Source: Nymphaea colorata
Taxonomy: Eukaryota > Streptophyta > Magnoliopsida > Nymphaeales > Nymphaeaceae
DNA length: 64,000 bases
Direction: 5' to 3'
Assembly (NCBI RefSeq): GCF_008831285.2
Contig: NC_045144.1
Location: 12,823,858 to 12,887,857, forward strand
Below the pieces are notes generated by a model. That model searched no databases. It saw only the letters and a program-made list of their open reading frames with translations, and was not told the origin of the DNA. Position 1 is the stretch's first letter, and every line of letters begins with the position of its first letter. Position numbers and translations under genes: made by a program. Positions 22,093-34,102 of this stretch are shown in pieces.

Positions 22093-24989
22093 CTCCCCCT
22101 CAAGTTGGGCATACATATCAAACATGCCGAATTTGGATACATTTCTCTCAAATGGAGTTACATGTAAAGCTTTAGTCAGAATATCAGCAGTTTGATCTTC
22201 AGACTTCATGTATGGTAATGTTAACTCTCTGGCATCAATTCTTTCTCTGATGAAGTGACGGTCAATCTCAACATGTTTTGTTCGATCATGAAGCACTGGA
22301 TTGTTAGCCAAGTTAATCGCATACTTGTTATCACAATACATCTTGATAGGCCCTTCAGTCTCTATCCCAATATCAGTCAGCAAGATCTTTAGCCATAACA
22401 ACTCTGATACTCCAGTAGCAACAGCCTTATATTCAGCCTCTGCACTTGAGCGGGAACAAACATCTTGTCTCTTGCTTCTCCAAACAACTAGATTTCCACT
22501 CAAGTAGATGCAGTATCCTGAAGTAGATCTTCTGGTGTCAACACAACCTGCCCAGTTTGCATCAGAATACCCTTCAATTTCAATAGACCTTTGTTTCACA
22601 TATAAATGTCCCTTGTCGGGATTCTTCTTCAAGTAACATAGGATTCTATCTACAGCCTTCAAGTGTGCATCCGTAGGTGCATGCATAAACTGGCTCATCA
22701 CATTTACAGCAAAGGTGATATCTGGTCTAGTCAGAGTGAGGTATATCAATCTACCAACTGGACGTTGATATCTCCCTTTAGCTTCTTCACACAAAGGTTC
22801 TCCATCCTTGCTGCCAAGTTTGTGCCCAGCATCCAGAGGAGTAGAAGCTGGTCTGGATCCTAGTTTTCCTGTCTCCTTCAGTAGATCCAAGGTATACTTC
22901 CTTTGATTAAGCACAAGAGTCGTACCTGATCTGGCAATTTCAATACTAAGGAAATACTTTAGCTTGCCAAGGTCCTTGAGATCAAATTCAGCAGATAGTA
23001 AACCCTTTGATCTTGGCATCTTTTTTTCATCATCACCTGTAACAATCATATCATCAACATAGACCAACAGTAGAGTAACTATACCCTCCATCCTCTTTAT
23101 ACACAGGGTATGATCTCCGTTTCCTTGTTTATAGCCATGCTTTTTCATAACAAGTCTGAGACGTTCAAACCTTGCTCGGGGAGACTGTTTGAGCCCATAC
23201 AAGGCTTTCTTCAGTTTACAGCATTTTCCAAGTCTCTCAAAACCTGGGGGCATACACATATACACTTCGTCTTCGAGGTCTCCGTTGAGAAAGACATTTT
23301 TAACATCGAGTTGGCACATCTCCCAACCCTTCAGCACCGCTAAAGAAATAATAACTCTAACGGTCTTCATCTTCGCGTCAGGAGCAAACGTCTCTAAGTA
23401 GTCAATCCCATATTTCTGACTGAACCCCTTGGCCATCAGACGTGCTTTGTACCTCTCAACATTCTCATCTGGTTTGTACTTAATGGTGTAGACTCACTTT
23501 GACCCAACCAAATGAGCTGCTTCAGGAATCTCTACCACTTTTCATGTCTGATTTCTGTCTAAGGCTTCCATCTCTTCTTGCATAGCATGAGTCCACTTGG
23601 AGTCACTCTGAGCCTCTGTAACATTCTTGGGAATCACAGCCACAGACAAAGAGGATACAAAACATTTGTAGTCAGTGCTCAATCTAGAGTAAGACACAAA
23701 GTTATCAATAGGGTGTTGAGTACATGACCTGACACCCTTAAAGATCCTCCTTTTCATTTTCTGTCTGACTTTCTATCTCAACAAGTTGCTTTTGAGCATG
23801 ACTTGGGTCATCCATGGAAGAAGTAGGATTGGGATTCGGAGTGGACTTCTCCCCATCAATCACCTTGTTAGTACAAAATCTTCTCCTAGAATACACCTGT
23901 CCAAACAGACGATTGCATTCTTTTTCTGTCTCCATAGAACACTCTTCCTCCTTTTCCTGTTCATGTACCTCAATAGACGTCCAATCTTCTTCTTTTCCAA
24001 GCACCTCAACAGATGGATTTTCTTTGCGCCTGTAATAAAAAAAATCTGTAAACTGAATTTCCTGACTTAAAGAATACTCTTCCTTAGACATTGACTTCTC
24101 CCCCTTAAGAGAATTCTCACCAAAATAAGACACATTTTCCAAGAACATGACATCCTTGGTAATGTGAACTCGACCAGTGGTGGGATCTAGACATTTATAC
24201 CTCTTTTGAGTAGGAGAATACCCAATAAATATTCTCTTAATTGATTTGGGGTCAAGTTTTTTCACATTTGGGCTGTGGTCATGAATAAAACATACACATC
24301 CAAAGACACGAGGAGGAAGGTGAAAAGGTTGGCTATTCCCTGGAAGCATGGAGTAGGGTGTACGACCATTTAGCACTCGACTAGGCATGCGTGCAATTAA
24401 TCAAATAGGCACTAGTAATAACCGCATCTCCCCAATAATATTTTGGAAGATTCCTTTGAAACAATAAAGCTCTGGTGACATTAAGTAACTGACGGTTTTT
24501 TGTCTCAGCAACTCCATTTTGAGGGAGTGTATAACTATATGATGTCCCATGAACAATCCCCCTCTTTCGAAGGAATTCCTCGACAGTGAGACACATATAC
24601 TCACGAGCATTATCAGACCGGAATGTTTTGACAGACCCACCATACTCGTTTTCCACTAGGAGGATGAAAGTTTCTATAATATGAGGCACTTCGCTACGGT
24701 CTTTCAACAGATAAACAAAAGTACACCTTGAATAGTCATCTATGAAAGTCATAAAATACTGAAAACCACCACGAGAATGAATGCCTGAGGGCCCCCACAC
24801 ATCAGAATGAATCAAGGAGAAAACTTTATTAGCACGACTATTTGAAATTGGATATGAAGCTCTAACATGCTTCGCAAACTGACACACATCACAAGATAAC
24901 ATGGAAATGTTCAAACTGGAACATAATTCAGGGAACAATTGTTTCAAAATCCCAAAAGAGAGATGACCAAGGCGTTCATGCCAATACAA
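22087..24989 (-). pseudogene. Copia integrase, reverse transcriptase and RNase H
   Basis: In minus-strand order. Integrase (24989 to about 24400): zinc-binding WHERLGHLSFG...CDVCQFAKHVRASYP and the catalytic aspartates in HSDVWGPSG and RSDNAREYM. Linker (24388-23738): LPPRVFGCVCFIHDHSPN, GYSPTQKRYKC. RT (23757-22950): VAKGFSQKYGIDYLE (with V read as M at 23436), QLDVKNVFLNGD, YGLKQSP and the catalytic YVDDMIV near 23060. RNase H (to 22087): GYSDANWAGC, RSSAEAEYKAV, YCDNKYAINLA, DRHFIRERI. Breaks: frameshifts near 24385 and 23745, stops at about 23541 and 23495. Elsewhere the residues are well preserved. Confidence 0.92.
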
Positions 24990-24995
24990 AAATAA

Positions 24996-26442
24996 CTAAC
25001 GACACTCTTCCTTCTTCTTCTCTGTCCTGCTAACTGCTGACATAAGAGCTGTGGCAATGCGTATAGGAAGCCGATACAAACCATCAGACACCAAACCAAT
25101 TCCAATCTTCTTCCTTGTCACCAAGTCCTGCAAAACACAACATTTTTCAGAAAATATAAGTTCACAGTTCAGTTCCTTGGTAATCTTGCTAACAGATAAA
25201 AGATTTAAGGGAAGATGGGAAACATGCAAGGCTCCATGCACTAAAAAATTGTCCAACAAAGAAAGACTCTCTTTTCCTGCCACAGAGGTAAAGGAACCAT
25301 CAGCAAGGGATACACGTTCCTTTCCCGAGGATAACTTGTACTCATGAAAGAGTCTGGGGTTGCCAGTCATGTGATGAGTGGCACCGCTATCAACAATCCA
25401 CTCCCCCATGGAAGAAGTACCTTTTTTAGCCGAAACGGCCAGTGCCTGATTGACCTTCACCTCATCTGACGTGTCTGCCTGACCAACATCAATCTGGCTC
25501 AAATATGCTCGCAACTCACGAATCTGTTCCGCAGAAATAGAAACTTTACCGTCACTAGGGTTCATTGCATTCGAAATAGGCTTCTTCCCACCAGAGGACC
25601 TCCCCCTACTTTTCTTCTTCTCTGGATGCAGGTCCCAACAAAACTCCATAGTGTGACTTAGTTTTTTGCAGTGAGTACATTTACGGGAGGAACAGGCAGT
25701 TCCCATAGAGGCACGGCTAACGAAGGCTGACCGTTCATTGTGAGACATGTGATCCCCCTTTCTCCCATTTATGACCAGCCGCCTTTGCTCTTCAGCTTCA
25801 ACACGGGAATAAACATCTTCAATACTGAATGATTCATCAGAGTTAAGAATCTGACTCTTTATATTTTCGAATTCATTTTTCAGTCTAGCTAAGAAAAGGA
25901 ATATCCTATTCTGCCACTCCTTGGTCATATAATGCATCTGGTCTTGATGACAACTCCAGATATCATCAGAATGGTAGTCAAGATCCTCCCACTTAGATTT
26001 CAATGCGGCGTAGAAATCAGCGACCGAGAGATCCCCTTGTCGAAGAGCATACAAGTCTTTCATTAGTTGATACACACGAACTTTTCTCTTCTTTTGACCA
26101 TATATCTGTTCCAAAATAATCCACATATCTCTCGCAGTCTTCTTACGAAGAATGAGAGGTTGAATGTCTGAGGATACTGAATTAACAATCCACGTTTTTA
26201 CTTGGTTGTCCTCGAGAAACCAAGTATCACAAGTCATACTATTTGCAGCAGGTTCAACCTTACTCCCATTCACATAGGCAATATGGCCTCGACCAGCTAT
26301 ACCCATAGTGATGGCGGCAGACCACTTAAGATAGTTCCTTGGTAAGACGGATGGTAGTAACCTGAACCAGAACATTCTCAGTTCTATAAGCCCCGATTTC
26401 AGTCTGATCAGTGCTGACGGTCGAAGGGGAAGACGCTACCAT
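24996..26442 (-). pseudogene. Copia gag and protease
   Basis: The gag start is MVASSPSTVSTDQTEIG at 26442, but the frame shifts near 26330 and continues as the 459-codon frame 26375-24996. Features in order: WFLEDNQVKTWIVNSV and ILRKKTARDMWIILEQ (UBN2 capsid core), SVADFYAALKSKWEDLDYH, the zinc knuckle CTHCKKLSHTMEFC (about residue 238), the aspartic protease motif WIVDSGATHHMTG (about residue 330), then the pre-integrase LLSVSKITKELNC. A stop at 24996 separates it from integrase. Confidence 0.9.
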
Positions 26443-26949
26443 GATCACGAACCAGGTTGCATCAACAAAAAACGGCACCGACGTCAACAGAGGGCACCGA
26501 CGGCAGCACAAGACACCGACGACAGCAAGGTCACCGGTGGCAGCAAGGGCACCGGCGACAGTTCAGGATTCCGACTGTAGCAAGAAGTACCGACGGCCGC
26601 AAGAAGTACCGACGGCAGATAGACAGATGAAGGCAGCGGCAGTGGGACGGCGATCAGCGGCAGGGAGCTTCTGCGAGCGTTGCCAAGGCAGTCCAGCGAC
26701 AGCAAACAGTAGCAGCGGAAGTGGCGATGTCGGGCAGAACGTGGGAGGCGACTCCGTTGGGTGGAAGCAACAGCGTCAGGCAAGAAATCAGGCGGCGCCG
26801 GAGGAGCAGAGGGCAGCAGCAAACACGGGCGAGGCAGAGGGTCTCAGGTGATGCAGCCGGGCGGCGGTGGCAGCGGCGAGTGGTAGAGAGGTTAGGGTTG
26901 GAACTTCACAACCACAAAAAATTTCCCAAACTCGTCGGCTCTGATACCA
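26443..26949 (-). other. Copia leader and primer-binding site
   Basis: GC-rich leader with degenerate ACCGACGGCAGC repeats (26480-26700). Reverse complement of 26937-26949 gives TGGTATCAGAGCC. The open frames of 77-146 codons here are composition-driven. Confidence 0.8.
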
Positions 26950-27190
26950 TGTAGAAATAATAGACGCACAAGGAATGAAGATCGAACACATATGTAACGT
27001 GGAAAACCCTCAACTGGAGGGAAAAAACCACGGGTGAGGAGATCTAGTGTCCATTAGCTGCCAGACTCTCTCTCTCTTAGAAAACTTCATCAACATGCAA
27101 GATTAGGGTTTACAATGGTATATGTATGCCCAAACCAGGACTCACTGGATCGGGTCCAGACCCGGATCCATACATCAAGATCCGTCAACA
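26950..27190 (-). repeat. Copia 5' LTR
   Basis: 241 bp, partner of 21852-22092. Same TG...CA ends and the dyad at 27149-27170. Followed by the duplication AGAAG. Confidence 0.93.
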
Positions 27191-27314
27191 AGAAGGAATA
27201 GAGATGGGTGACAAGAAGAGGAAGGAGAAGGAGGTTGCCAGGAAGAAGTCACTGGAGAAGGGAGTCGCCGGAGGACTTACTTGGCTGTCGATGGCGGAGA
27301 GGGCTCTGATACCA
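27191..27314 (-). other. Remainder of older copia leader with primer site
   Basis: Continues the leader broken at 21851. Reverse complement of 27302-27314 is TGGTATCAGAGCC, a primer site directed into the minus-strand element. Confidence 0.8.
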
Positions 27315-27527
27315 TGTTACGATCAGAGAGAGAGAAGCCAAAAAGATATCATTAACGTAACCCTAATCTCAGATTTAAAGAGATTAGGGCTGACGTAACC
27401 CTAACCACTCTCTCTCGTCTCTTCTCTCACGTTCTCTCTTCTCTCTCGTTCTCTCTTCTCTACCTTCTCTCAACTATTTCTCTCCTCTCCATCTTCATTC
27501 TTACTGGTTTTACATTGAAGATCAACA
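27315..27527. repeat. Chimeric LTR with primer sites on both sides
   Basis: The left part (27315 to about 27400, TGTTACGATCAGAG...) belongs to the minus-strand element, because a minus-oriented primer site abuts it. The right part (about 27404-27527, CTCTCTCGTCTCTTCTC...GAAGATCAACA) matches the end of the plus-strand LTR at 31821-32117 and is followed by plus-oriented TGGTATCAGAGCG. The switch lies in a CT-rich stretch shared by both, as expected for recombination or a deletion between two LTRs in opposite orientation. Confidence 0.75.
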
Positions 27528-28139
27528 TGGTATCAGAGCGGACAGTCTTGGGGACCCTGCTGAAGCTGTTCTAAACCAGCAAGTTCCCTCGTTCTCCTAT
27601 TCTTCATCAACGTTTGGGTGCTGTCTATCTTTCTTGACTGAAAAAACAAAAAAGGTATTTCTCAACCTGTCGAGGGTTAGGGTTTTGATCATAAATATGT
27701 AAATTTGTGGACGTGATCAGAACCCTAACCCATGTCGATTGCAGTTGGTAGTAGGACCTCTAGCATGTGTAGACAGTTTTTCTTTTTGTCGCTTGAAGAT
27801 AAACATGAGTTAATTTCTGCTGCAAATGTGTGCCTGTCGTGGAATTCCAAAGCTTGACGTGATGTTGCAGAAATAATGTGCTGCAAGTCAGAAAATTTGT
27901 TCTATGGTGTTTAGTTGCTGTCGCAGTGGGATTCTGCCTCTTTTCTTTTGTGTATAGTTGCTGTTGCAGTGGAATTCTGTCGTGGTGTTGCAAGAAAAAA
28001 AAGGGACAGAATTAAGAATAAGATTCAGCCATGGAATAGCAGTGGATATTCTTCTTTGGGGTAGATTATCTTCACATCGTATTAAGTATGATTCAATCTG
28101 TTGTGGTCTTCTATATTTGTTTATCTTCAAGGATCTATC

Positions 28140-29098
28140 ATGGCTGCCAATAAGTCTCTACAACATGAATCTGAAAATCAGCGAACTGAGGCTGGTGTAG
28201 AGTACAAGGCATTCTCAAATCCCTTTTCTTTTGGATCTACTATCAAACTCGATGGATCTAATTATGATGTTTGGGCCAGAACTTTCATGCTTTCAGTCGT
28301 TGGACATTGAAAGAAATATATATTAGAAGAAGATGAACCAATAGAAAAAATTGGCAAGTATGCACGGTGGGAGGAAGAAAACAATATAATTAGTGCTTGG
28401 CTTATGAATAGCATTCAGCCTCATATAGCTGCTGGGATTTGCTATTATAATACAGCTAAAGATATGTGGAATTCTCTCCAGCAGACATACTCTCAAGACA
28501 AGAACATCAACAAAATTCTACAAGTTCAGCAAAAACTATTACAAATGCAGCAAGGTGACATGGATTTAACCGAATACTTTACGAAATTGAAGTTTGCTTA
28601 TGAAAAGATGAACTCTTTAAAACCTCCCTGCAAGCATTGTCTCAAATCTCACATGGAGCAAATGATAGTGGTTAAATTTCTAGCTGGACTATCATCAGAT
28701 TGTTCTGCAGCCAAGGCTCAAATGCTTATAGGGTCAGATTTTCTTGACCTTGAGGAGGCCTTCAACAAGTTAAATAGATTGACTGTTACTCTTCTTCCAT
28801 CTACAAATAATTCACAGCCATCTGCACTTGCCTCATTTGGAGGACGAAATGCACAATACCCTTCTCGTGGTAGAGGAAGAGGCCGTGGTCTAGGAGGATG
28901 GGGAAGACTCCAATGCACTTATTGTGGTCGTCTTGGTCACTTAGAGGACAGGTGCTGGAACAAAGTGGGTAAACCGAACACATTTGCGTCCACGACTGTG
29001 ACATCCTCATCCATTCCAGCTCCAAACTCACAGTCCACTAGTATGGTTCCTAAGGTGAATCCAACTGCTGCTTCGGTAGATGCCACTTCTCCAAGTTA
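28140..29098 (+). pseudogene. Copia gag
   Basis: Start MAANKSLQHESENQRTEAG at 28140, then TIKLDGSNYDVWARTFML, a TGA stop at 28308, SAWLMNSIQPHIAAGICYY, QQGDMDLTEYFTKLKFAYEK, an RGRGRGRG stretch and the zinc knuckle CTYCGRLGHLEDRC at about 28913. Apart from the single stop, the capsid-nucleocapsid protein is full length (about 320 codons). Confidence 0.88.
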
Positions 29099-31813
29099 AC
29101 TCCGGCTGAACTTGACTTAATTATGGAGCATCGATCAAATACTGCACCTTCCACCTCATCGACTTCTCCTGCTATCACAAATTCAACATTTTCTACAGGT
29201 AGAACTCCTTCTAATGGTTGTTGGATAATTGATTCTGGGGCATCTAAACATTTTTGTGGAGATACTAGTATTTCAAACTTGCAGAAATTTTATCCCTCAC
29301 AATATATTCGATTAGCGGATGGAAGACTATCTTTGGTTGAAGGACATGGAGATGTCTACCTATCTCCATCTTTACATGTTCATGAAGTGCTATATACTCC
29401 TGAATTCTCAAAGAACCTGTTATCTGTAAGGAAAATTACTAAAGAGATGAATTGTCGAGTTATTTTTTACCCGGGTACTTATGTATTTCAGGACCTATCG
29501 ACTGGGAGGAAGATTGGTGGAGGCCTTGAGAGAGATGAAATCTATTTCCTGGATACATCCGTTAAAGATGCGTTTCTTTTAGTTGATTCACCCTCAAGTG
29601 CATTCCAATGGCATCTCAGACTTGGTCATCCATCCTTTTTTAAACTTCGGCAGTTATGTCCTAAGATTTCTTCTTCAACCTCCATTGAGTGTGAAACTTG
29701 TCAATTAGGCAAGCATAGTCGTACATCTTTTCCTTCGAGTCAAAGTCAGTCTAGCCAAAATCTATTTGATTCGGTTCATGTTGATGTATGGGGACCTAGT
29801 TGGGTTCTGAGTCGGTTGTCATTTCGTTATTATCTTTCCATTGTTGATGATTTTTCTCGAGTCTCTTGGGTGTTTTTGATGAAAGACAGATCTGAAGCTT
29901 CTTGTATCTTGAAATCTTTCATCTTGGAAATAAAAACTCAATTCAATTCTTGTGTTAAGGTTGTTCGCACTTACAATGCTCTCGAGTTTAAATCTACTTC
30001 TCTACTTGATTTCTACAAATCACATGGTATTGTGCCACAATTTAGATGCCCCCACACATCTCAACAAAATGGTGTAGTTGAAAGAAAACACCGACATTTG
30101 TTTTAGGTAGCCCGCACTATCATGATTCATTCTCATATGCCTTCCAAGTTTTGGAGAGATGCAATCTTAACCACATGTTACCTAATAAATAGAATGTCAT
30201 CCTCTTCAATAGACAACAAAATACCAATTCAAATCCTTTACCCAGATAAGGCCTTGTTCTCTTTACCTCCACGTGTATTTGGATGCACATATTTTGTACA
30301 TCAACTTGGATCCAATCGAGACAAACTAGCTGCACAAGCAACTAAATGTGTATTTGTGAGATACTCTCGAAATCAAAAGAGGTACCGATACTTCAATCCT
30401 ATATCTAATCGAGAATTTGTCAGTGCTGATGTAACCTTCCACAAGTCTCTGTTCTTTGCTGCAAGCCCTTCACATTCTCAGTTAGAGATGCCCTCTTCTG
30501 TTCCACTTCCAATTCCTCCTATTCCACTTGAGTCCATTCCGTTTATATCGTCTACTACTTGTTCCAATTCCTCAATTCCACGGTTTAAAGACCTTCCTCT
30601 TATGTATTCAAGAAGGAATCCATCATCTAATGACTTTGCACCGTCTTGCTCTCAGGAGGTACGTAATTCTGACTTACATAATATGCCTGAGTGTTCCATT
30701 GATGCTTCTAATCCTGATGATTACCTATTGCACTACGTAAAGGGATCAAACAATGCACAATTCATCATCTTTCTAAATTTGTTAGTACGTCTCATTTGAG
30801 AGGTCATATGTGCAAATTTATTGATGCCTTGTCAGCTATTTCAGTTCCTATCTCTCATGAACATGCTCTTTTGGACTCTAAGTGGAACCAAGCAATGAAG
30901 GAGGAGATGGACTCCCCGATGTCTCGCCACACTTGGGATCTGGTTGAACCTCCACCTGGTGCAGATATTGTCGGCTCAAAATGGGTCTTTACTATCAAAT
31001 ATAACTCCGATGGTACAGTTGAGCGACACAAGGCAAGGTTGGTAGCAAAAGGGTACACACAGACGTATGGTATTGATCTTTTTGAAACTTTCTCCCCGGT
31101 GGCCCGCTTGGGTACTATACGGCTAATTATATCTATTGTTGTTCATCATGGATGGAATATGTACCAATTAGATGTCAAAAATGTCTTTCTGTATGGAGAT
31201 TTATCTGAAGTGCTGTATATGCAGCAACCACCAAGCTTTGAGAAACAGGGGGAGTGTTCCAAGGTATGTTTATTAAAAAAGGCTATATACAGTTTGAAGC
31301 AGAGTCTTAGAGCATGGTTTCAGAAATTGTCTGATGTTGTATCCAAATTCAGGTTTCATAGATCTCCTTTAGATCATTCATTGTTCATAAAAAGGCCCTT
31401 ATGAGATATGGTGGTTATGGTGATATATGTGAATGACATTATTTTAACTGGTGACAACGAGCAAGAAATACAAGATACAAAAAAGTATCTCCAACAACAC
31501 TTTGTTACTAAAGACCTGGGTGAGAGCCATGTTAGAAGGTCTTGAAATTCAAGTAGAACTGCCTATCAAAATGCACTGTGACAACAAAGCAGCTACTTAT
31601 ATAGTCAATAATCATGTCTTTCATGAACAGACCAAACATATCAAGGTGGATTGCCACTATATTAGAGATTTAGTTCAAGTAGGGGTTATCTCTACTGAAT
31701 ATGTTGCTTCTGAAGATCTAGCTGCAGATATATTTACTAAAACTCTTCTTATATCTGATTTCATGAAGTGTTGTAACAAGCTGAGCATGATAGACATCTA
31801 TGCTTTAGCTTGA
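29099..31813 (+). pseudogene. Copia protease-integrase-RT-RNase H, degenerate
   Basis: Protease: CWIIDSGASKHFCGD (about 29219). Integrase: HLRLGHPSFFKLRQLC...CETCQLGKHSRTSFP, HVDVWGPSW; the second catalytic Asp position reads RTYNALEF, where RSDNALEF would be usual. The end is SQQNGVVERKHRHLF with a stop at 30104. RT (30796-31404): VGSKWVFTIKYNSDGTVERH, YQLDVKNVFLYGD, and a stop before DMVVMVIYVNDIILTG, where the catalytic YVDD is altered to YVND. The frame then jumps from KDLGE to the end of RNase H (MLEGLEIQVELPIKMHCDNK, DCHYIRDLVQ). About 150 codons of RT/RNase H are deleted. Confidence 0.9.
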
Positions 31814-31820
31814 GGGGGAG

Positions 31821-32117
31821 TGTTGAGAAAAAGTTATGTTTTGAGGTTTTTTGTATTTTGGACTTTATTATTAGGTAGTTTTCTGAATTTTTCAATACTT
31901 ATTGGACTCTTTATGTAAAGGGTTAAACATAAACCTAATCAGTCTTTTTATTATATTAGAAGTGTGGGAGCCGTAACAACTTAACGAGCTCTCTTCTCTC
32001 TCTCTCGTCTCTTCTCTCACGTTCTCTCTTCTCTCTCGTTCTCTCTTCTCTACCTTCTCTCATCTATTTCTCTCCTCTCCGTCTTCATTCTTACTGGTTT
32101 TACATTGAAGATCAACA
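31821..32117 (+). repeat. Copia 3' LTR
   Basis: 297 bp, TGTTGAGAAAAAGTT...GAAGATCAACA. The terminal 125 bases are nearly identical to 27404-27527, including the (CT)-rich CTCGTCTCTTCTCTC block. Confidence 0.9.
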
Positions 32118-33875
32118 CATATAATTAACATTCTTAGCTAGCCGTCATAGCAATACAGGTACAACAACCCTTCAATTCCATTTATTTGTATCATGCCTAA
32201 GGCAGGCAATGCATACGAAACATTACAACATTCACATCACTTATCACATCAATCATATCTTTCAAAACTTAGCCAAACCACAGAGAGTATTCTCGATCCG
32301 TGATTGACTCGTAGTTGTCATATGCAGTTATCATTCTAGGGTTCTTGCTAATGTACAGTTGGGGTCGAGGAGACACTCGACTCGATACTCCACCTTATCT
32401 GTCCTAAGCAGTTATCAATTCTAGCATGCGCATGCAATTGCGTAGTAATTTTCAAAACAAAACTTATCACATAAACATTCAATTCTCATGTATACAATCA
32501 TTCAATCACATCACAATTATTCAATCACATCACAGTCATAGGATCCAACGATCCTCAAAACACACATTCAAGTTGGCCCCAGGTCGGGATCTGCTTGAAA
32601 TGTCACTATACCTGTCGCGTGTCCAAAAAACACTTCAAAACGCCTCGAGCTTCACGTCTAGTTGCTCAAGGTCTACCGGACGTGCCCGGTGTACCTGAAA
32701 ACATACACAAGTGGTAAATTTTCTACTTGTTTAGTTTCACAATTCATACAAATATAAAACAAAATCATTGAGGCACGTGTCATCGCCTCAAGAGGGTGTC
32801 GATAGGTAGTGTCGACCCACAAAGCCCTCCAATAGGCCCCTTCTCAGCCCTAGAGGTTATCACCAAATGGTTTAAGCTTTGCGCTTTCGATTTGAACCGA
32901 TCATTAATCTATTTCTCCCTAGATTCCTTAGTTGAGCCGTCTTCCTAACATACACACAATTCCCCAACAAACAACGTGCGTGCACCTTAACAAAAACATA
33001 CCTCACGAGTTCTATAACACGGTTCTAAATCTTCAACACATCACCACAATTTCTACCATGCTTCCCTATTGCTTCGAAAATCCACTCATCATGATTATAA
33101 GATCATTGTAGACATGGATCATCGTCCCTCCAAATTAGTCCTAGACCTTCCCCAAAATAGTAATGTCGTTAACAAACATCCTAATTCATCAAATCTTAAA
33201 TCTGGCATGCTCCATTAATAATTATACATGCTCCAACAACAAATATTCAACCATCTAGGCTCGATTAGGTCTTGCACACCCCAATTAAAGAATCAAAACT
33301 GCTATGATGCTTCCGGCAGCCACCTCAAGCGTTCAACGATCCCCAAACGACAAAAATCGTGCAATGCCGCCACCACCAATGCCTTCTAGTCACTGTTATT
33401 AGGGAAGAACGCATTCCCAAACTGCAATCCAATCCAACGGCCACAAGAGAATCAAAATCGGCGAAAAGGAGGTTTAAGAGAGGGGTCCGTCGTTAGAAGA
33501 GGCCCACAGTAGTTGAAAAGGGAGCTGTACGAGAGGGAAAGGGAGTGGGCAGAGGGGTGAGAGTGCTCGGTTGAGAGGGCTGGCGGTAAAAAGGGGGAAA
33601 TCGAGCGGGGGAAATGGAGGAGATAATGAGGAGGAAATAGAAGGGACGAGGAGAGAGCTCGGGCATTGGGGGAAAGGGCGAGAGAAAACGTGTGGGTAGA
33701 AGGAGGGTGCTGACAGAAAGGAGAGAAGGCTGCGCAGGAGGGAGGAGGAGAAGGAGGAAGAGGAAGGAGGAGAGGAGAGGAAGAGGCGGAGAGAGATCAG
33801 AGGGCTTATTAGCGCCACCGCCGCTGTCCTCGATGCCACCCTGCACCACCTCCGTCTTCTTCTTCTTCTCTACGT
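32118..33875 (-). mobile_element. Gypsy LTR fragment, minus orientation
   Basis: It follows the 52276-55472 LTR order from the CTAGCCGTCAT block through the GGGGTCGAGGAGACACTCG hairpin (about 32352), the CGTGCCCGGTGTACCTG splice-acceptor region (32695), a CT/GA-rich part and CCTCCGTCTTC...CTCTACGT. The donor-like site is mutated (about 33806). Both ends are cut: left by the copia 3' LTR, right by a gypsy RT fragment. The 156-codon frames here are biased composition. Confidence 0.8.
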
Positions 33876-34062
33876 CTGACTCCTTATCGTTTTCCATTTG
33901 AACTCCTTGCTTCAATATGGTGTGACCTAAGTACGTCACACCAGTTCTCCCAAAAAGGCACTTCAAAGCCTTTGCCTATAACTATTTCTTGGCCAGCACT
34001 TAGAGGACAAGGTTCAAATGTTCAGCATGAATGGTCTGGTCAGAACTGTATATGAGTATATC

Positions 34063-34065
<3 letters not shown>
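33876..34065 (-). pseudogene. Ty3/gypsy RT fragment
   Basis: Minus strand: NDILIYSSDQTIHAEHLNLVL, stops, then KCLFGRTGVTYLGHTILKQGV. This is the YxDD-ILIYS catalytic box (first Asp changed to Asn) followed by the C.FG...V.YLGH.I motif shared by gypsy reverse transcriptases. It ends next to a 34-bp A tract. Confidence 0.8.

Positions 34066-34099
<34 letters not shown>
34066..34099. repeat. A34 homopolymer
   Basis: Uninterrupted A tract at the 5' side (in sense) of the RT fragment, so it is not a retroposon tail of that fragment. Confidence 0.9.

Positions 34100-34102
<3 letters not shown>

Larger units (their letters stand above)
21852..27190 (-). mobile_element. Complete nested copia element, 5,339 bp
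   Basis: Two 241-bp LTRs (21852-22092 and 26950-27190; TGTAGAAAT...GTCAACA) bound a gag-pro-int-RT-RH interior. The target duplication AGAAG is exact at 21847-21851 and 27191-27195. The primer site (reverse complement TGGTATCAGAGCC) abuts 26950 and the polypurine tract (GAGGGGGAG, minus strand) abuts 22092. By eye the LTRs differ at about 16 positions, so the insertion is not recent. It landed in the leader of an older minus-strand copia. Stops and frameshifts in gag and pol make it defective. Confidence 0.95.
27404..32117 (+). mobile_element. Plus-strand copia element, 5' LTR truncated
   Basis: Partial 5' LTR, primer site 27528-27540, gag, pro, int, RT, RNase H, polypurine tract GAGGGGGAG (31812-31820) and a complete 297-bp 3' LTR. 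Multiple stops and a deletion between RT and RNase H. Its right end lies inside a gypsy LTR (32118 onward), so it inserted into that LTR. The left half of that target is gone. Confidence 0.9.

Noticed and set aside
33474-33966. 121- and 157-codon minus-strand frames
   Set aside because: Only the first 20 or so residues of the longer frame are gypsy RT; the rest is CT-rich LTR text joined by chance.
34066-34099. Poly(A) tail of a LINE, SINE or processed gene
   Set aside because: No target duplication fits, and the neighbouring RT fragment runs in the opposite sense.
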